From positions 1 through 64,000 of the forward strand of contig CANEFX010000013.1 of NCBI GenBank assembly GCA_947426945.1: a stretch of DNA of 64,000 nucleotides, in the 5' to 3' direction. The translations under genes were made by a program, and so were the position numbers. This DNA comes from an uncultured Bacillota bacterium (lineage in GTDB: Bacteria; Bacillota; Clostridia; Oscillospirales; Oscillospiraceae). The notes beneath the pieces were generated by a model. It was not told where the DNA came from. It saw only the letters and a program-made list of their open reading frames with translations, and did not search any database. Position 1 is the stretch's first letter; each line of letters begins with the position of its first letter. This document shows, piece after piece, positions 5,993 through 15,086 of the stretch.

Positions 5993-8434
5993 ATGAGAAC
6001 CAGAAGAAAGTATGAGCAGGGCCTCAGCTGGGCGGGCACACCCACGGGCGCAACCCGGGGGAGCCACTCCAAACGGGCGATTTTCCGGCGTACCATTTTT
6101 CTGATGGGTGTGTGCGGCATATTGATGTTTGCGCCGCTGGCCTGGAAGCTGTGGAATATTGCCATCGTTCACCACGAGGAGTATCAGAAGCTGGCTGCCC
6201 AGCAGCAAACTCTGGATTTTTCCATCTCCGCCAGCCGAGGAAATATTTATGACCGGAACGGCAATATCATGGCCATGTCTGCCACAGCCTATAAGCTGAT
6301 TTTATCCCCCCTCGACCTGATGAAGAGCGTGTCCAATAAAGACGAGGACGGCAAGCCTCTGGACGAAGCCGTCTATGAGGCCAAGGTGGCCGCGCGCCAG
6401 GACGAGATGGTGGAGGAACTGATGGCCCTGGTTCCCACCCTGGACCGGGAGAAGGCCGTCAAGCAGGTCCACAACACCAAGGCTGCCTACTGGGAGGTCA
6501 AGACCAACATCGAAGAGGAGGAGGCCGAGACCCTGCGGGCCTATATCGCGGAGCACAAGACCGCCTCTTATCTCTATCTGATTACCAGTACCAAGCGCTA
6601 TTACCCATACGCAGGACTGGCCGCCCAGGCGCTGGGCTTTGTCAACGACAACGGGGGCGCCTACGGTATTGAGGCGGTGTACAACGAGCTGCTGGAAGGA
6701 ACTGCCGGCCGGGTGTACACCACCCGCACCGCCGGAGGAACCGAGCGGTTTAACACCTACGCCCAGTATATCGACGCGGTGGATGGTTATGATCTGACTC
6801 TTACCATCGACGCCACCATTCAGTCCTACATTGAAAAAACCTTGGAGGAGGGAATCCAGGAGTTTGACGTGCGCAACGGCGCCTTTGGCATTGCCATGGA
6901 CCCCAAAACAGGGGCCATTCTGGGCATTGCAAGTTCCCCGGACTTCGACCCCAACAACTATGCTTTGATTACCAACGATCTGCTCAACAGCCAGCTGGAC
7001 GAGGAGACTGAAAAAATATTTCAGAAGCTGAAGGCCAACAATACGGAGAATCTGGCCGACAGCGAGCTGATGGTCAAGGCAGAGAGCCAGGCAAGGTCCG
7101 ATGCCCGGAATACTCAGTGGCGCAGCAAGGCTATAGACTCCCGTTATCAGCCTGGCTCCACCTTCAAGGCTCTGGTGCTGGCTGCTGCCTTTGAGGAGGG
7201 GCTGGTCAGCGAGAACGACACCTTCTTCTGCTCCGGCTCGGTGGTGGTGCCCGGCTACCCCGATCCCATCCACTGCTCCAGACGCCAAGGCCACGGCCAC
7301 CAGACCCTGGCTGAGGCGGTAGGCAACTCCTGCAACCCTGCCTTTATAGAGATCGGCAGCCGGCTGGGCAAGGAGCGGTTCTACGACTATTTCCTGGCTT
7401 TCGGCCTGGGGGAGCGGACGGGCATTGACCTGCCTGGCGAGGCCAGCACCAAGGGGGCTATCTGGGATCGGGAGAAGATGAGCAACGTGGACCTGGCGGT
7501 GGCCTCCTTCGGTCAGAACTTTGAGGTTACCCCCCTGCAGATGATCTGTGGCTTTTCAGCCGTCATCAATGGAGGCAACCTGGTAAAGCCGTATGTGGTT
7601 CAGACGGTGACCGCCCAGGACGGCACTGTTATTCAAAACACCCGGACCGAGGTGGTTCGGCAGGTAGTCAGCCAGCAGACCAGTCAGAGGGCGGCGGATA
7701 TTCTGGAGCAGGTGGTGTCAAAGGGCACTGGTAAAAACGCATATGTGGCGGGCTATCGTATCGGTGGCAAGACGGGCTCCTCCGAGACGGGGGAGGCCGA
7801 CCGTACTATCGTTTCATTTATGGGCTATGCTCCCGCCGACGACCCCCAGGTTATCGTCCTCATCGCCTATGACAGGCCGGAGCCCAGGGAGCTGGGGGTG
7901 AGCTGCGACTGGTCCACCACCGGCATCTACATCAGCGGCGGAAGCATGGCCGCCCGGAAGGCCGGCCCCCTCATTGCTCAGATTCTGGACTATATAGGGG
8001 TGGAAAAGGTATATAACTCCGACGAATCTGCCGCTGTTGACGTGTCTATGCCCAAGGTGGCGGGCAAGTCGCTGGCCGATGCGGAGAGCGACCTGAAAAA
8101 GAAAAACCTGAAGTTCCGCACCATCGGCGAGGGGAATACCGTCTCCCGGCAGGTTCCGGCTGCCAATACCAGTATACCGGGCGGCTCCACCGTAATCCTT
8201 TATCTGGGTGACGCGACCCCGGAGGAGAGCGCCGCCGTCCCGGACGTTACCGGAATGACCTACGAGGGGGCCAAAAACGCCCTGGAAAAGGCGGGCTTCT
8301 TTATGAAGGCTTCGGGCGTATCCACCTATTACGGCAACTCCACCACTGCCGAGGGCCAGAGTGTGGCCGGAGGCGACGTGGCAGCTATCGGTACTGTGGT
8401 GAACGTGAAGTTCTTCAATGTGGTGGAGGACTAG
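5993..8434 (+). CDS. Class B penicillin-binding protein with PASTA domains (FtsI/SpoVD type)
   Basis: A monofunctional transpeptidase of 813 aa that cross-links septal or spore-cortex peptidoglycan. One N-terminal membrane helix (about 25-50) is followed by the pedestal/dimerisation domain beginning SASRGNIYDRNG. The transpeptidase motifs are the acyl-acceptor SxxK in PGSTFKALV, SxN as SCN in VGNSCNPAF, and KTGS in GGKTGSSETG. Two PASTA repeats occupy the last ~130 residues. The start is ATG 5993 behind GGGGAGGGG; a TTG six bases upstream lies in that RBS. In this position Firmicutes may carry ftsI (pbpB), spoVD or both; only one copy is here, so it may serve division, sporulation or both. 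Confidence 0.93.
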   Translation: MRTRRKYEQGLSWAGTPTGATRGSHSKRAIFRRTIFLMGVCGILMFAPLAWKLWNIAIVHHEEYQKLAAQQQTLDFSISASRGNIYDRNGNIMAMSATAYKLILSPLDLMKSVSNKDEDGKPLDEAVYEAKVAARQDEMVEELMALVPTLDREKAVKQVHNTKAAYWEVKTNIEEEEAETLRAYIAEHKTASYLYLITSTKRYYPYAGLAAQALGFVNDNGGAYGIEAVYNELLEGTAGRVYTTRTAGGTERFNTYAQYIDAVDGYDLTLTIDATIQSYIEKTLEEGIQEFDVRNGAFGIAMDPKTGAILGIASSPDFDPNNYALITNDLLNSQLDEETEKIFQKLKANNTENLADSELMVKAESQARSDARNTQWRSKAIDSRYQPGSTFKALVLAAAFEEGLVSENDTFFCSGSVVVPGYPDPIHCSRRQGHGHQTLAEAVGNSCNPAFIEIGSRLGKERFYDYFLAFGLGERTGIDLPGEASTKGAIWDREKMSNVDLAVASFGQNFEVTPLQMICGFSAVINGGNLVKPYVVQTVTAQDGTVIQNTRTEVVRQVVSQQTSQRAADILEQVVSKGTGKNAYVAGYRIGGKTGSSETGEADRTIVSFMGYAPADDPQVIVLIAYDRPEPRELGVSCDWSTTGIYISGGSMAARKAGPLIAQILDYIGVEKVYNSDESAAVDVSMPKVAGKSLADAESDLKKKNLKFRTIGEGNTVSRQVPAANTSIPGGSTVILYLGDATPEESAAVPDVTGMTYEGAKNALEKAGFFMKASGVSTYYGNSTTAEGQSVAGGDVAAIGTVVNVKFFNVVED

Positions 8435-8437
8435 GTA

Positions 8438-8639
8438 AAAGCCTCCTTTGGCAAAGGAGGTGGCGCGGCCCGAAGGATTGTATTTCGCCGAAGGCGAAAT
8501 ACATACAATAAAATGAGATTTTGCAGATTTCATTTACTTCATATATTTTGCTTCGCAAAATACAATCCTCACCGCCCTCCGGGCGGAGAGCCCTACCCCT
8601 GTCAGGGAGAGTCGGCTCTTTGCCAAAGGGGCCTTAAAG
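8438..8639. mobile_element. MITE-like palindromic element inside the dcw cluster
   Basis: A non-coding ~200-base unit whose two ends are related inverted repeats: left AAAGCCTCCTTTGGCAAAG and right, in reverse complement, AAGGCCCCTTTGGCAAAG. Inside are nested perfect hairpins: TGTATTTCGCC/GGCGAAATACA (8479-8503), TATTTTGC/GCAAAATA (8544-8562), and GGATTGTATTT (8475-8485) matched by AAATACAATCC near 8558-8568. The left tip by itself is a perfect 9+9 palindrome (CCTCCTTTG/CAAAGGAGG). No transposase is encoded. Related tips occur at 11213 and 13655. Folded RNA from this unit could also end or process transcripts between the PBP gene and murE. Confidence 0.7.
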
Positions 8640-8683
8640 CACGACTTATATAGAATGAAACCGCACCCGTGAGGGGTGATACC

Positions 8684-10174
8684 ATGATCCTGCGCGACCT
8701 TTTGGCCGGCGTTCCCCTCACGGGGGGAAGGCCTGATCTGGACATGGAAATTTATTCCATATCCTACGACACTCGGACCCTGGAGCCCGGTGCGCTGTTT
8801 GTGGCCCTGTCCGGCAGCAAAACCGACGGCCATCGTTACATCCAAACCGCTCTGGACAAGGGGGCTGCCGCCGTGCTGTGTGAGCGGGCCCCGGGAGGAG
8901 CGGGCCCCTGGCTGATTACAGAGGACAGCCAGCTTGCCCTGGCCTTGATTTCGGCCAACTGGTTCGGTCGTCCGGGGGACAGCATGGTCCTGGCGGCCGT
9001 CACCGGCACCAACGGAAAAACCACCACCACAAGTCTGCTCAAGGAGCTGCTGGAACGGGTGACAGGGGCCAGAGTAGGCCTGATCGGCACCAACCGGAAT
9101 ATGATCGGCGGCACAGAGCTGCCCGCCCAACGCACCACCCCGGAGAGCTATGAGCTGCAGTCTCTCCTGCGCCGGATGGCGGACGAGGGCTGTGCCTATG
9201 TGGTGATGGAGGCCTCTTCCCACGCCCTGGCTCAGCGCCGGACGGCGGGACTCACCTTTGACACGGGGGTGTTTACGAACCTGACCCAAGACCACCTGGA
9301 CTACCACCACACCATGGAGGAGTACCGGGCCGCCAAGGGCCTGCTGTTTCAACAGTGCAGACGGGCCGCTCTTAATCTGGACGACGAGGCGGGCCGGTGG
9401 TACCGGGAGCGGGTGAGCTGCCCCGTATTCACTTACTCGGAGAACAAGGACGGGGCTGACCTGTCCGCCAAAAATATCCGCCTGTTCCCCAGCCATGTAG
9501 AGTTTGAGGCCCTGATGCAGGGAAAACTCTGCCGGGTGCATCTGCCCATTCCCGGGGGCTTTTCGGTCTACAACGCCCTGTCCGCCCTGTCCGCCGGTCT
9601 GTGCCTGGGACTGGCGCTGGAGGATATGGCCCGGGCGATGCCCTCCGTCCGGGGGGTAAGAGGGAGGATTGAGGTGGTGCCCGTCCCCCGGGCCTACACC
9701 GTAATCATCGACTACGCGCATACCCCCAACGCTTTGGAAAATATTCTTTCCACGGCCCGAGACTTTACCGCAGGACGGCTGATCTGCCTCTTCGGCTGCG
9801 GCGGCGACCGGGACAAAACCAAGCGACCCGTCATGGGAGCCATTGCCGGAGAGCTGGCTGATCTGGCCGTGGTGACCTCCGACAATCCTCGCACCGAGGA
9901 CCCTCTGGATATCATTAGCGACATTTTGTCCGGGATGGAGGGGGCGGACGCCGCCCTCCACGTGGAGCCCGACCGACGGGAGGCCATCGCCTGGGCGCTG
10001 GAACAGGGGTGTCCGGGGGATGTGATTGTCCTGGCCGGCAAGGGACATGAGACCTATCAGGAGATCGACGGCGTCCGACATCATATGGATGAGCGGGAGA
10101 TTGTGGCAGACTGGTTCAAACGGATAGAAGAGGGACAAAAAATGACTGGAAAAGTTCCGGCTGATATGGTATAA
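8684..10174 (+). CDS. murE: UDP-N-acetylmuramoyl-tripeptide synthetase MurE (meso-DAP adding)
   Basis: Adds the third residue of the stem peptide in the cytoplasm. The 496-aa protein has the Mur ligase order: N-terminal UDP-sugar domain, ATP loop GTNGKTTTT, the carbamoyl-lysine region, and a C-terminal domain carrying DNPRTEDP. The DNPR motif is the known determinant for meso-diaminopimelate, consistent with lysA and dapF in this window. ATG 8684 is preceded by AGGGGTGAT; an in-frame ATG five codons upstream lacks an RBS. It is the first gene after the MITE-like element. Confidence 0.96.
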   Translation: MILRDLLAGVPLTGGRPDLDMEIYSISYDTRTLEPGALFVALSGSKTDGHRYIQTALDKGAAAVLCERAPGGAGPWLITEDSQLALALISANWFGRPGDSMVLAAVTGTNGKTTTTSLLKELLERVTGARVGLIGTNRNMIGGTELPAQRTTPESYELQSLLRRMADEGCAYVVMEASSHALAQRRTAGLTFDTGVFTNLTQDHLDYHHTMEEYRAAKGLLFQQCRRAALNLDDEAGRWYRERVSCPVFTYSENKDGADLSAKNIRLFPSHVEFEALMQGKLCRVHLPIPGGFSVYNALSALSAGLCLGLALEDMARAMPSVRGVRGRIEVVPVPRAYTVIIDYAHTPNALENILSTARDFTAGRLICLFGCGGDRDKTKRPVMGAIAGELADLAVVTSDNPRTEDPLDIISDILSGMEGADAALHVEPDRREAIAWALEQGCPGDVIVLAGKGHETYQEIDGVRHHMDEREIVADWFKRIEEGQKMTGKVPADMV

Positions 10175-10221
10175 TCGCTTGCCTTATGTGATTCAAAAGA
10201 GAGAAACCGGGAGGAGTTACC

Positions 10222-11208
10222 ATGACATATATCCTCAGCTTTATCGTGGCTTTCGGCGTGGCCGCCATTGTGGGGCAGCTGCTGATCCCGCTGCTGCGCC
10301 GGCTGAAGGCCGGCCAGGCCATCCGGGCCGACGGCCCCACCTGGCACATGTCCAAGCAGGGGACCCCTACCATGGGGGGCATCATGTTCATCCTGGCTAT
10401 CGGCGCGGCCTGTGCAGTGGCCGGCTGGGAGGAGATACGGGCGGGAAACTATAAGCACCTGTATGTCTTTCTCTTTGCCTTGGTGTTTGGGATTATCGGT
10501 ATGATCGACGACTTTCAGAAGCTGCGCCATCACGCCAACGAGGGCCTTACCGCAGCCCAGAAGTTTCTCCTGCAGCTGGCGGCCGCCATTGCCTTTACGG
10601 TGCTCATGCGGGAGGAGGGCTATCTGACCCCCAATCTGTTTATCCCCTTTTTGAACCTGATATTTCCTTTGCCCTGGGCGGCGTATATGGTCTTTGCCGC
10701 CTTTGTTATGGTGGGTACGGTGAACGCTGTCAACCTCACCGACGGTATCGACGGCCTGGCCACCGGCGTCACTATCCCTGTGGCCCTGTTTTACATGGCC
10801 GCTTCCGCCTGGTTCGGACGAAATGATCTGGCGATCCTCTCCGCCGCCCTGGCGGGGGGACTGGCCGCGTTCCTTATCTATAATTTCCACCCGGCAAAAG
10901 TGTTTATGGGGGACACCGGCTCCCTTTTCCTGGGGGGGATGGTATGCGGCCTGGCCTTCGCTCTGGATATTCCTCTGGCAATTCCCGTCATCGGCTTGGT
11001 CTATGTGGCCGAGGTGCTGTCTGACATCATTCAGGTAATTTATTTTAAAAAGACCCACGGAAAACGGTTTTTCCGCATGGCTCCCCTCCACCACCACTTT
11101 GAGATGGGGGGCTGGAGCGAGACTAAGCTGTTCTGCGTTTTTTCCGGCGTTACTCTGGTCCTGTGCTGTCTGGGCTTTTTGGGGGTCATGTACCGATATC
11201 CGATGTGA
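10222..11208 (+). CDS. mraY: Phospho-N-acetylmuramoyl-pentapeptide-transferase MraY
   Basis: Polytopic enzyme of 328 aa that makes lipid I from UDP-MurNAc-pentapeptide and undecaprenyl phosphate. Catalytic and substrate motifs are visible in order: TPTMGGIMF, the aspartate pair in GMIDDFQK, NLTDGIDGLATG, FMGDTGSLFLGG and the histidine block PLHHHFE. About ten membrane helices are expected. GGGAGGAG lies before the ATG. Confidence 0.97.
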   Translation: MTYILSFIVAFGVAAIVGQLLIPLLRRLKAGQAIRADGPTWHMSKQGTPTMGGIMFILAIGAACAVAGWEEIRAGNYKHLYVFLFALVFGIIGMIDDFQKLRHHANEGLTAAQKFLLQLAAAIAFTVLMREEGYLTPNLFIPFLNLIFPLPWAAYMVFAAFVMVGTVNAVNLTDGIDGLATGVTIPVALFYMAASAWFGRNDLAILSAALAGGLAAFLIYNFHPAKVFMGDTGSLFLGGMVCGLAFALDIPLAIPVIGLVYVAEVLSDIIQVIYFKKTHGKRFFRMAPLHHHFEMGGWSETKLFCVFSGVTLVLCCLGFLGVMYRYPM

Positions 11209-11212
11209 GTGC

Positions 11213-11243
11213 AAAGAGCCCCTTTGCCAAAGGGGCCTTTGGA
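11213..11243. repeat. Short palindromic repeat related to the ends of the 8438 element
   Basis: AGCCCCTTTGCCAAAGGGGCC contains the perfect inverted repeat GCCCCTTTG/CAAAGGGGC around one base and matches the right end of the element at 8438-8639. It sits between mraY and the ftsW start. Confidence 0.7.
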
Positions 11244-11271
11244 AGCAGACCTGAAAGGAGGAGGTGCCCTG

Positions 11272-12501
11272 TTGGCCCGCAAAGCGAAACGCGATCTGAC
11301 CATGGAGGAGCAGCTGGCTCGAGGCCCGCTGGACCTGCCATTTCTCATGCTGGTGCTGCTGCTGCTGGGCATCGGGCTGGTGATGCTCTTCTCCGCCTCC
11401 TACTACACCGCCTTCCGGGACTCCAAACCCCCGGTGAACAACAACCCTTATTTCTATATCACCCGCCAGGCCCTCTACGCCGGGGCCGGAGTAGCGGCCA
11501 TGTACCTTATTTCCCGAATCAACTACCAGCACTTCCGCTGGATGGCGCCGCTGGCGCTGGGTGTGTCCATCGTCCTGCTGATTATCTGTTATATTCCCGG
11601 ACTGAACGCCCCCATCAACGGCGTGCGGCGGTGGCTGAATATCCTTTTGGTAGCGGGACCCACCTATCAGCCCTCGGAGATTGCCAAGGTGGCGGTGGTG
11701 CTCTTTTTTGCCGCCCGATTGTGCAAGCGGGACACGGAGCACAAAAAACGTTTTACCAAGCGCACCGCCACCGGACGGGCGCTGAACTGGCTGGAGAAGA
11801 TCGGCTTTCTGGAGCTGGTGCCCTACGGTGCGGTGCTGGTGGTGGTGCTGGGCTTAATTGTTTTTGAGCCCCACGTGTCGGGCGCGCTGCTGGTGGCGGT
11901 GGGAGCCGCCGCTGTGCTGCTGGTGTCGGGCATCAGCCTGTGGTGGTTCATCGGCCTGGGCGGCGCGGGAGCGGCCATGGTGGGCCTGATGTATGTGACC
12001 ACTGACTATGTAAAAATGAAATTTGCCCTCTGGCTGGACCCCTGGGCGGCAGACCCCCGGAACGAGGGGTTTCAGTTCCGCCAGGGTATGTACTCCATCG
12101 CCTCGGGCGGCCTGCTGGGCCGGGGGCTGGGCAACAGCAACCAGAAGTACGGCTTTGTCCCCGAGCCGGAAAACGATATGATTTTCTCTATTGTGGTGGA
12201 GGAGCTGGGGCTGGTGGGGGCCTTTTTAATCCTGCTGCTCTTCGCCCTGCTCATTCTTCGGGGCTACTGGATCGCCCTCCACGCCCGGGACAAATTCGGA
12301 ATGCTCACCGTGGTGGGCATTATCACCCTGCTGGCCGCCCAGACGTTTTTCAACATCGGCGTGGTCACCGGCCTGATCCCCAACACCGGCATTTCCCTGC
12401 CCTTTTTCAGCTACGGCGGCACCGCCCTGATGATACAATTGGCGGAGATGGGTATGATTTTGAGTATTTCACGTCAGATACCAGCCCCTAGAAAGGATTG
12501 A
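11272..12501 (+). CDS. ftsW: SEDS-family cell division glycosyltransferase FtsW
   Basis: Peptidoglycan polymerase partner of the class B PBP at the septum; 409 aa, about ten membrane helices. Family motifs include FSASYYTAF early, PTYQPSEIAKV in the middle, PEPENDMIFSIVVEELG before the large extracellular loop, and LPFFSYGGTALM near the end. The start is set at TTG 11272, nine bases after AAAGGAGGAGG; the open frame extends upstream only through the palindromic repeat, which is not likely to be coding. It could be the SpoVE paralogue, since sequence alone does not separate them. Confidence 0.93.
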   Translation: MARKAKRDLTMEEQLARGPLDLPFLMLVLLLLGIGLVMLFSASYYTAFRDSKPPVNNNPYFYITRQALYAGAGVAAMYLISRINYQHFRWMAPLALGVSIVLLIICYIPGLNAPINGVRRWLNILLVAGPTYQPSEIAKVAVVLFFAARLCKRDTEHKKRFTKRTATGRALNWLEKIGFLELVPYGAVLVVVLGLIVFEPHVSGALLVAVGAAAVLLVSGISLWWFIGLGGAGAAMVGLMYVTTDYVKMKFALWLDPWAADPRNEGFQFRQGMYSIASGGLLGRGLGNSNQKYGFVPEPENDMIFSIVVEELGLVGAFLILLLFALLILRGYWIALHARDKFGMLTVVGIITLLAAQTFFNIGVVTGLIPNTGISLPFFSYGGTALMIQLAEMGMILSISRQIPAPRKD

Positions 12502-12513
12502 CGAGGTGTTATG

Positions 12514-13632
12514 ATGAACGTACTGTTTACCTGCGGCGGCACCGCCGGCCATGTGAATCCGGCAGTGGCCCTGGCCCGCATCTTTCAGGAGAGGCACCCC
12601 GGCTGCCGGGTCCTCTTTGTGGGAGCGGATGGGGGAATGGAGAACAAGCTGGTGCCCAAGGAGGGCTATCAGATCCGAACGGTGACCATCACCAATTTTC
12701 ACCGCTCCTTCGCCCCGGCTGAGATTGTCCACAATTTGGGCACTCTGGTAAACCTGGGCAGGTCCAAAAAGCAGGCCAGGGTCATTCTGGACGAATTTCA
12801 GCCCGACCTGGTGGTGGGCACCGGGGGGTATGCCTCCTTCCCCGTGGTCAACGAGGCCGCCCGCCGGAAAATACCCACTGCCGTCCACGAGTCCAACGCC
12901 GTCCCCGGTCTGACCACCAGGGCGCTGTCCAAGGTGGTGGACCGGGTTATGGTGGGCTTTGAGGAAAGCCGGGAGCACTACGAGCACCCGGAAAAGGTGG
13001 TGGTCACCGGTACGCCGGTCCGGGGGGACTTTTTTAAATACACGCGGAAAGAGGCCAGGGCCAGACTGGGCTTTTCCGACGACCGGCCCCTGCTGCTGTC
13101 CTACTGGGGCTCCCTGGGGGCGGAGGTCATGAACCAGAAGATGGTGGACTTTATCGCCAAGGAGTGCTACGAGGGCGCTCCCTGGCGGCACGTCCACGGT
13201 GCGGGCCGGGATTATCCATGGATGCAGGAGGAGCTGCTCCGCCGGGGACTGAAGCTGGGGGACAACGGCATTGAGGTCCGGGAATATATCTACGACATGC
13301 CCTTGGTGATGGCTGCGGCCGATCTGGTCCTCTGTCGGGCAGGGGCCTCCACCATCTCGGAGCTGGCCGCCATCGCCAAGCCCGCTGTGCTGGTGCCATC
13401 CCCCAACGTCACTGCCAATCACCAGGAGAAAAATGCCCGGGTGCTGGCTGATCAGGGAGCTGCGGTCCTTCTGCGGGAGGCCGACTGTGTGGAAAACACC
13501 CTGTACGACGAGGCTGCTCTCCTCCTCCGGGAGCGGGACCGCCGGGAGAGCATGACCGCGGCCTTGAAGGCCATGGCCGTCCCCAACGCAGCGGAGAAGA
13601 TTTATGAGACCCTGCGGGAGATTATGGAATAA
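12514..13632 (+). CDS. murG: UDP-N-acetylglucosamine transferase MurG
   Basis: Peripheral membrane GT-B enzyme of 372 aa that adds GlcNAc to lipid I to give lipid II. The glycine loop CGGTAGHVNPA is at the N-terminus, GTGGYASFP and HESNAVPG follow, and the donor-binding block LCRAGASTISELAA lies in the C-terminal half. Two adjacent ATGs (12511, 12514) are possible; the second has the better distance from GAGGTG. In many MurG proteins a GGSQGA-type loop is found where this one reads YWGSLGAEVMN, so that loop is divergent. Confidence 0.95.
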   Translation: MNVLFTCGGTAGHVNPAVALARIFQERHPGCRVLFVGADGGMENKLVPKEGYQIRTVTITNFHRSFAPAEIVHNLGTLVNLGRSKKQARVILDEFQPDLVVGTGGYASFPVVNEAARRKIPTAVHESNAVPGLTTRALSKVVDRVMVGFEESREHYEHPEKVVVTGTPVRGDFFKYTRKEARARLGFSDDRPLLLSYWGSLGAEVMNQKMVDFIAKECYEGAPWRHVHGAGRDYPWMQEELLRRGLKLGDNGIEVREYIYDMPLVMAAADLVLCRAGASTISELAAIAKPAVLVPSPNVTANHQEKNARVLADQGAAVLLREADCVENTLYDEAALLLRERDRRESMTAALKAMAVPNAAEKIYETLREIME

Positions 13633-13654
13633 CCCCGTCCCGCCGCAGCAAAAA

Positions 13655-13679
13655 AGCCTCCTTTGGCAAAGGGGCCTTT
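13655..13679. repeat. Short repeat AGCCTCCTTTGGCAAAGGGGCC
   Basis: This is the third member of the family seen at 8438 and 11213: its left half matches the left tip and its right half the right tip of the long element, as if only the joined ends remain. It lies between murG and murA. Confidence 0.65.
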
Positions 13680-13749
13680 GGGCGCGATAACCAACCGCTC
13701 CTTTTCCGCATAGGATAGCCCAGATTCCAACGATTTGGAGGGCTATCCC

Positions 13750-15009
13750 ATGAGCTATTATGAAATTCAGGGCGGACGGCCCCTGCACGGCGCGCTGGCC
13801 ATCCACGGTGCAAAGAACAGCGTTCTGCCCATTCTGGCCGCCTGCCTGCTGGCGCCCGGGCAGAGCGTGATCCACAACTGTCCCGACTTGTCCGACGTAT
13901 CCGCCACCCTGGATATCCTGCGTCTGCTGGGCTGCCGGGTGGATCGGGAGGAGAGCACCGTCGTGGTTGATGCGTCCGCTCTTGGCCGCAATGATATTCC
14001 CGAGCATCTGATGCGGGAAATGCGTTCCTCTGTCATCTTTCTGGGAGCGCTGCTGGCCCGGCTGGGGAGGGCGGAGTTGTCCTACCCAGGGGGCTGTGAG
14101 CTGGGGCCGCGGCCCATCGATCTGCACCTGTCCGCCCTACGGGCCCTGGGGGCCGAGATCCTGGAGGAGCAGGGGACCCTGTGCTGCCGCTGCGGACAGG
14201 AGGGGCTGAACGGCCGGGAAATCTGCCTGTCCATTCCCAGCGTGGGGGCTACCGAAAACGCCATGCTGGCCGCCTGCGGCTGTCCTGGTCTGACTGCCAT
14301 CGTGGGGGCGGCCCAGGAGCCGGAAATTGTGGATCTGCAGAATTTCCTGCGCTGTCTGGGCGCCGAGGTCAGGGGCGCGGGCACCCCGGCCATTACCATC
14401 CGGGGAGGAGCGCCTCTCCACCCGGCGGAGTACCGGGTGATGGGCGACCGCATCGCGGCGGCCACCTACCTGTGCAGTACGGCGGCCGCCGGGGGAGAGG
14501 TGGAGCTGACCGGCGCTCCGCCGGATACCCTCACGGCTGTGCTGACTTGCCTGGAGGAAGCCGGCTGTACCCTGCATACCGGCCCGGACCGCATTGTCCT
14601 GTCCAGCTGCGGCCCCCTGCGGGGAATCAGCCCGGTGCGCACCGCGCCCTACCCCGGTTTTCCTACCGACGCACAGGCAATCCTCATGGCCGCCTTGGCG
14701 GGAGGAGAGGGGGCCACGCTCTTTGTGGAGAACATATTTGACAGCCGATACCGCCATGTAGACGAGCTGCGCCGCATGGGCGCGGATATCCAGGTCGCCG
14801 GCCGGGCCGCTATGGTTTCCGGCGTGGGAAAGCTCCATGGGGCCGCTGTCCGCAGTCCTGACCTGCGAGGCGGGGCTGCCCTGGTGGTCGCGGCGCTGGG
14901 AGCCGAGGGGATCACCCGGGTGTCCCAGCTGCGCCACATCCGGCGGGGCTATCAGTCGTTGGACAAAAATTTGCGCGCCCTGGGGGCGGGCATTCGAGAA
15001 CTTCCGTAA
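13750..15009 (+). CDS. murA: UDP-N-acetylglucosamine 1-carboxyvinyltransferase MurA
   Basis: First committed step of peptidoglycan synthesis: transfers enolpyruvate from PEP to UDP-GlcNAc. The 419-aa protein has the early GAKNSVLP motif with the substrate-binding lysine and the active-site loop PGGCELGPRPIDLHL with the cysteine that fosfomycin alkylates, so the enzyme should be fosfomycin-sensitive by this criterion. Near the end RGGAALVVAALGAEG is typical. ATG 13750 has GGAG twelve bases upstream; a TTG at 13735 is in frame but overlaps that RBS. Confidence 0.96.
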   Translation: MSYYEIQGGRPLHGALAIHGAKNSVLPILAACLLAPGQSVIHNCPDLSDVSATLDILRLLGCRVDREESTVVVDASALGRNDIPEHLMREMRSSVIFLGALLARLGRAELSYPGGCELGPRPIDLHLSALRALGAEILEEQGTLCCRCGQEGLNGREICLSIPSVGATENAMLAACGCPGLTAIVGAAQEPEIVDLQNFLRCLGAEVRGAGTPAITIRGGAPLHPAEYRVMGDRIAAATYLCSTAAAGGEVELTGAPPDTLTAVLTCLEEAGCTLHTGPDRIVLSSCGPLRGISPVRTAPYPGFPTDAQAILMAALAGGEGATLFVENIFDSRYRHVDELRRMGADIQVAGRAAMVSGVGKLHGAAVRSPDLRGGAALVVAALGAEGITRVSQLRHIRRGYQSLDKNLRALGAGIRELP

Positions 15010-15086
15010 GGAGAAAATGTGCAGGCGTCCGTATGCGGCCCCCAAACGGGAGCCCGGCGAAGCAGAGCGAAGTTTGGGAGGACGAC

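Noticed and set aside
10081-11742. A 553-codon open frame on the minus strand opposite murE/mraY/ftsW
   Set aside because: It is antisense to three well-identified genes, rich in His/Gln/Gly as expected from reversed GC-rich codons, and lacks a family or RBS.
12469-14127. A 552-codon minus-strand frame opposite murG and murA
   Set aside because: Same kind of shadow: covers two known genes and has low-complexity His/Gln/Gly composition.
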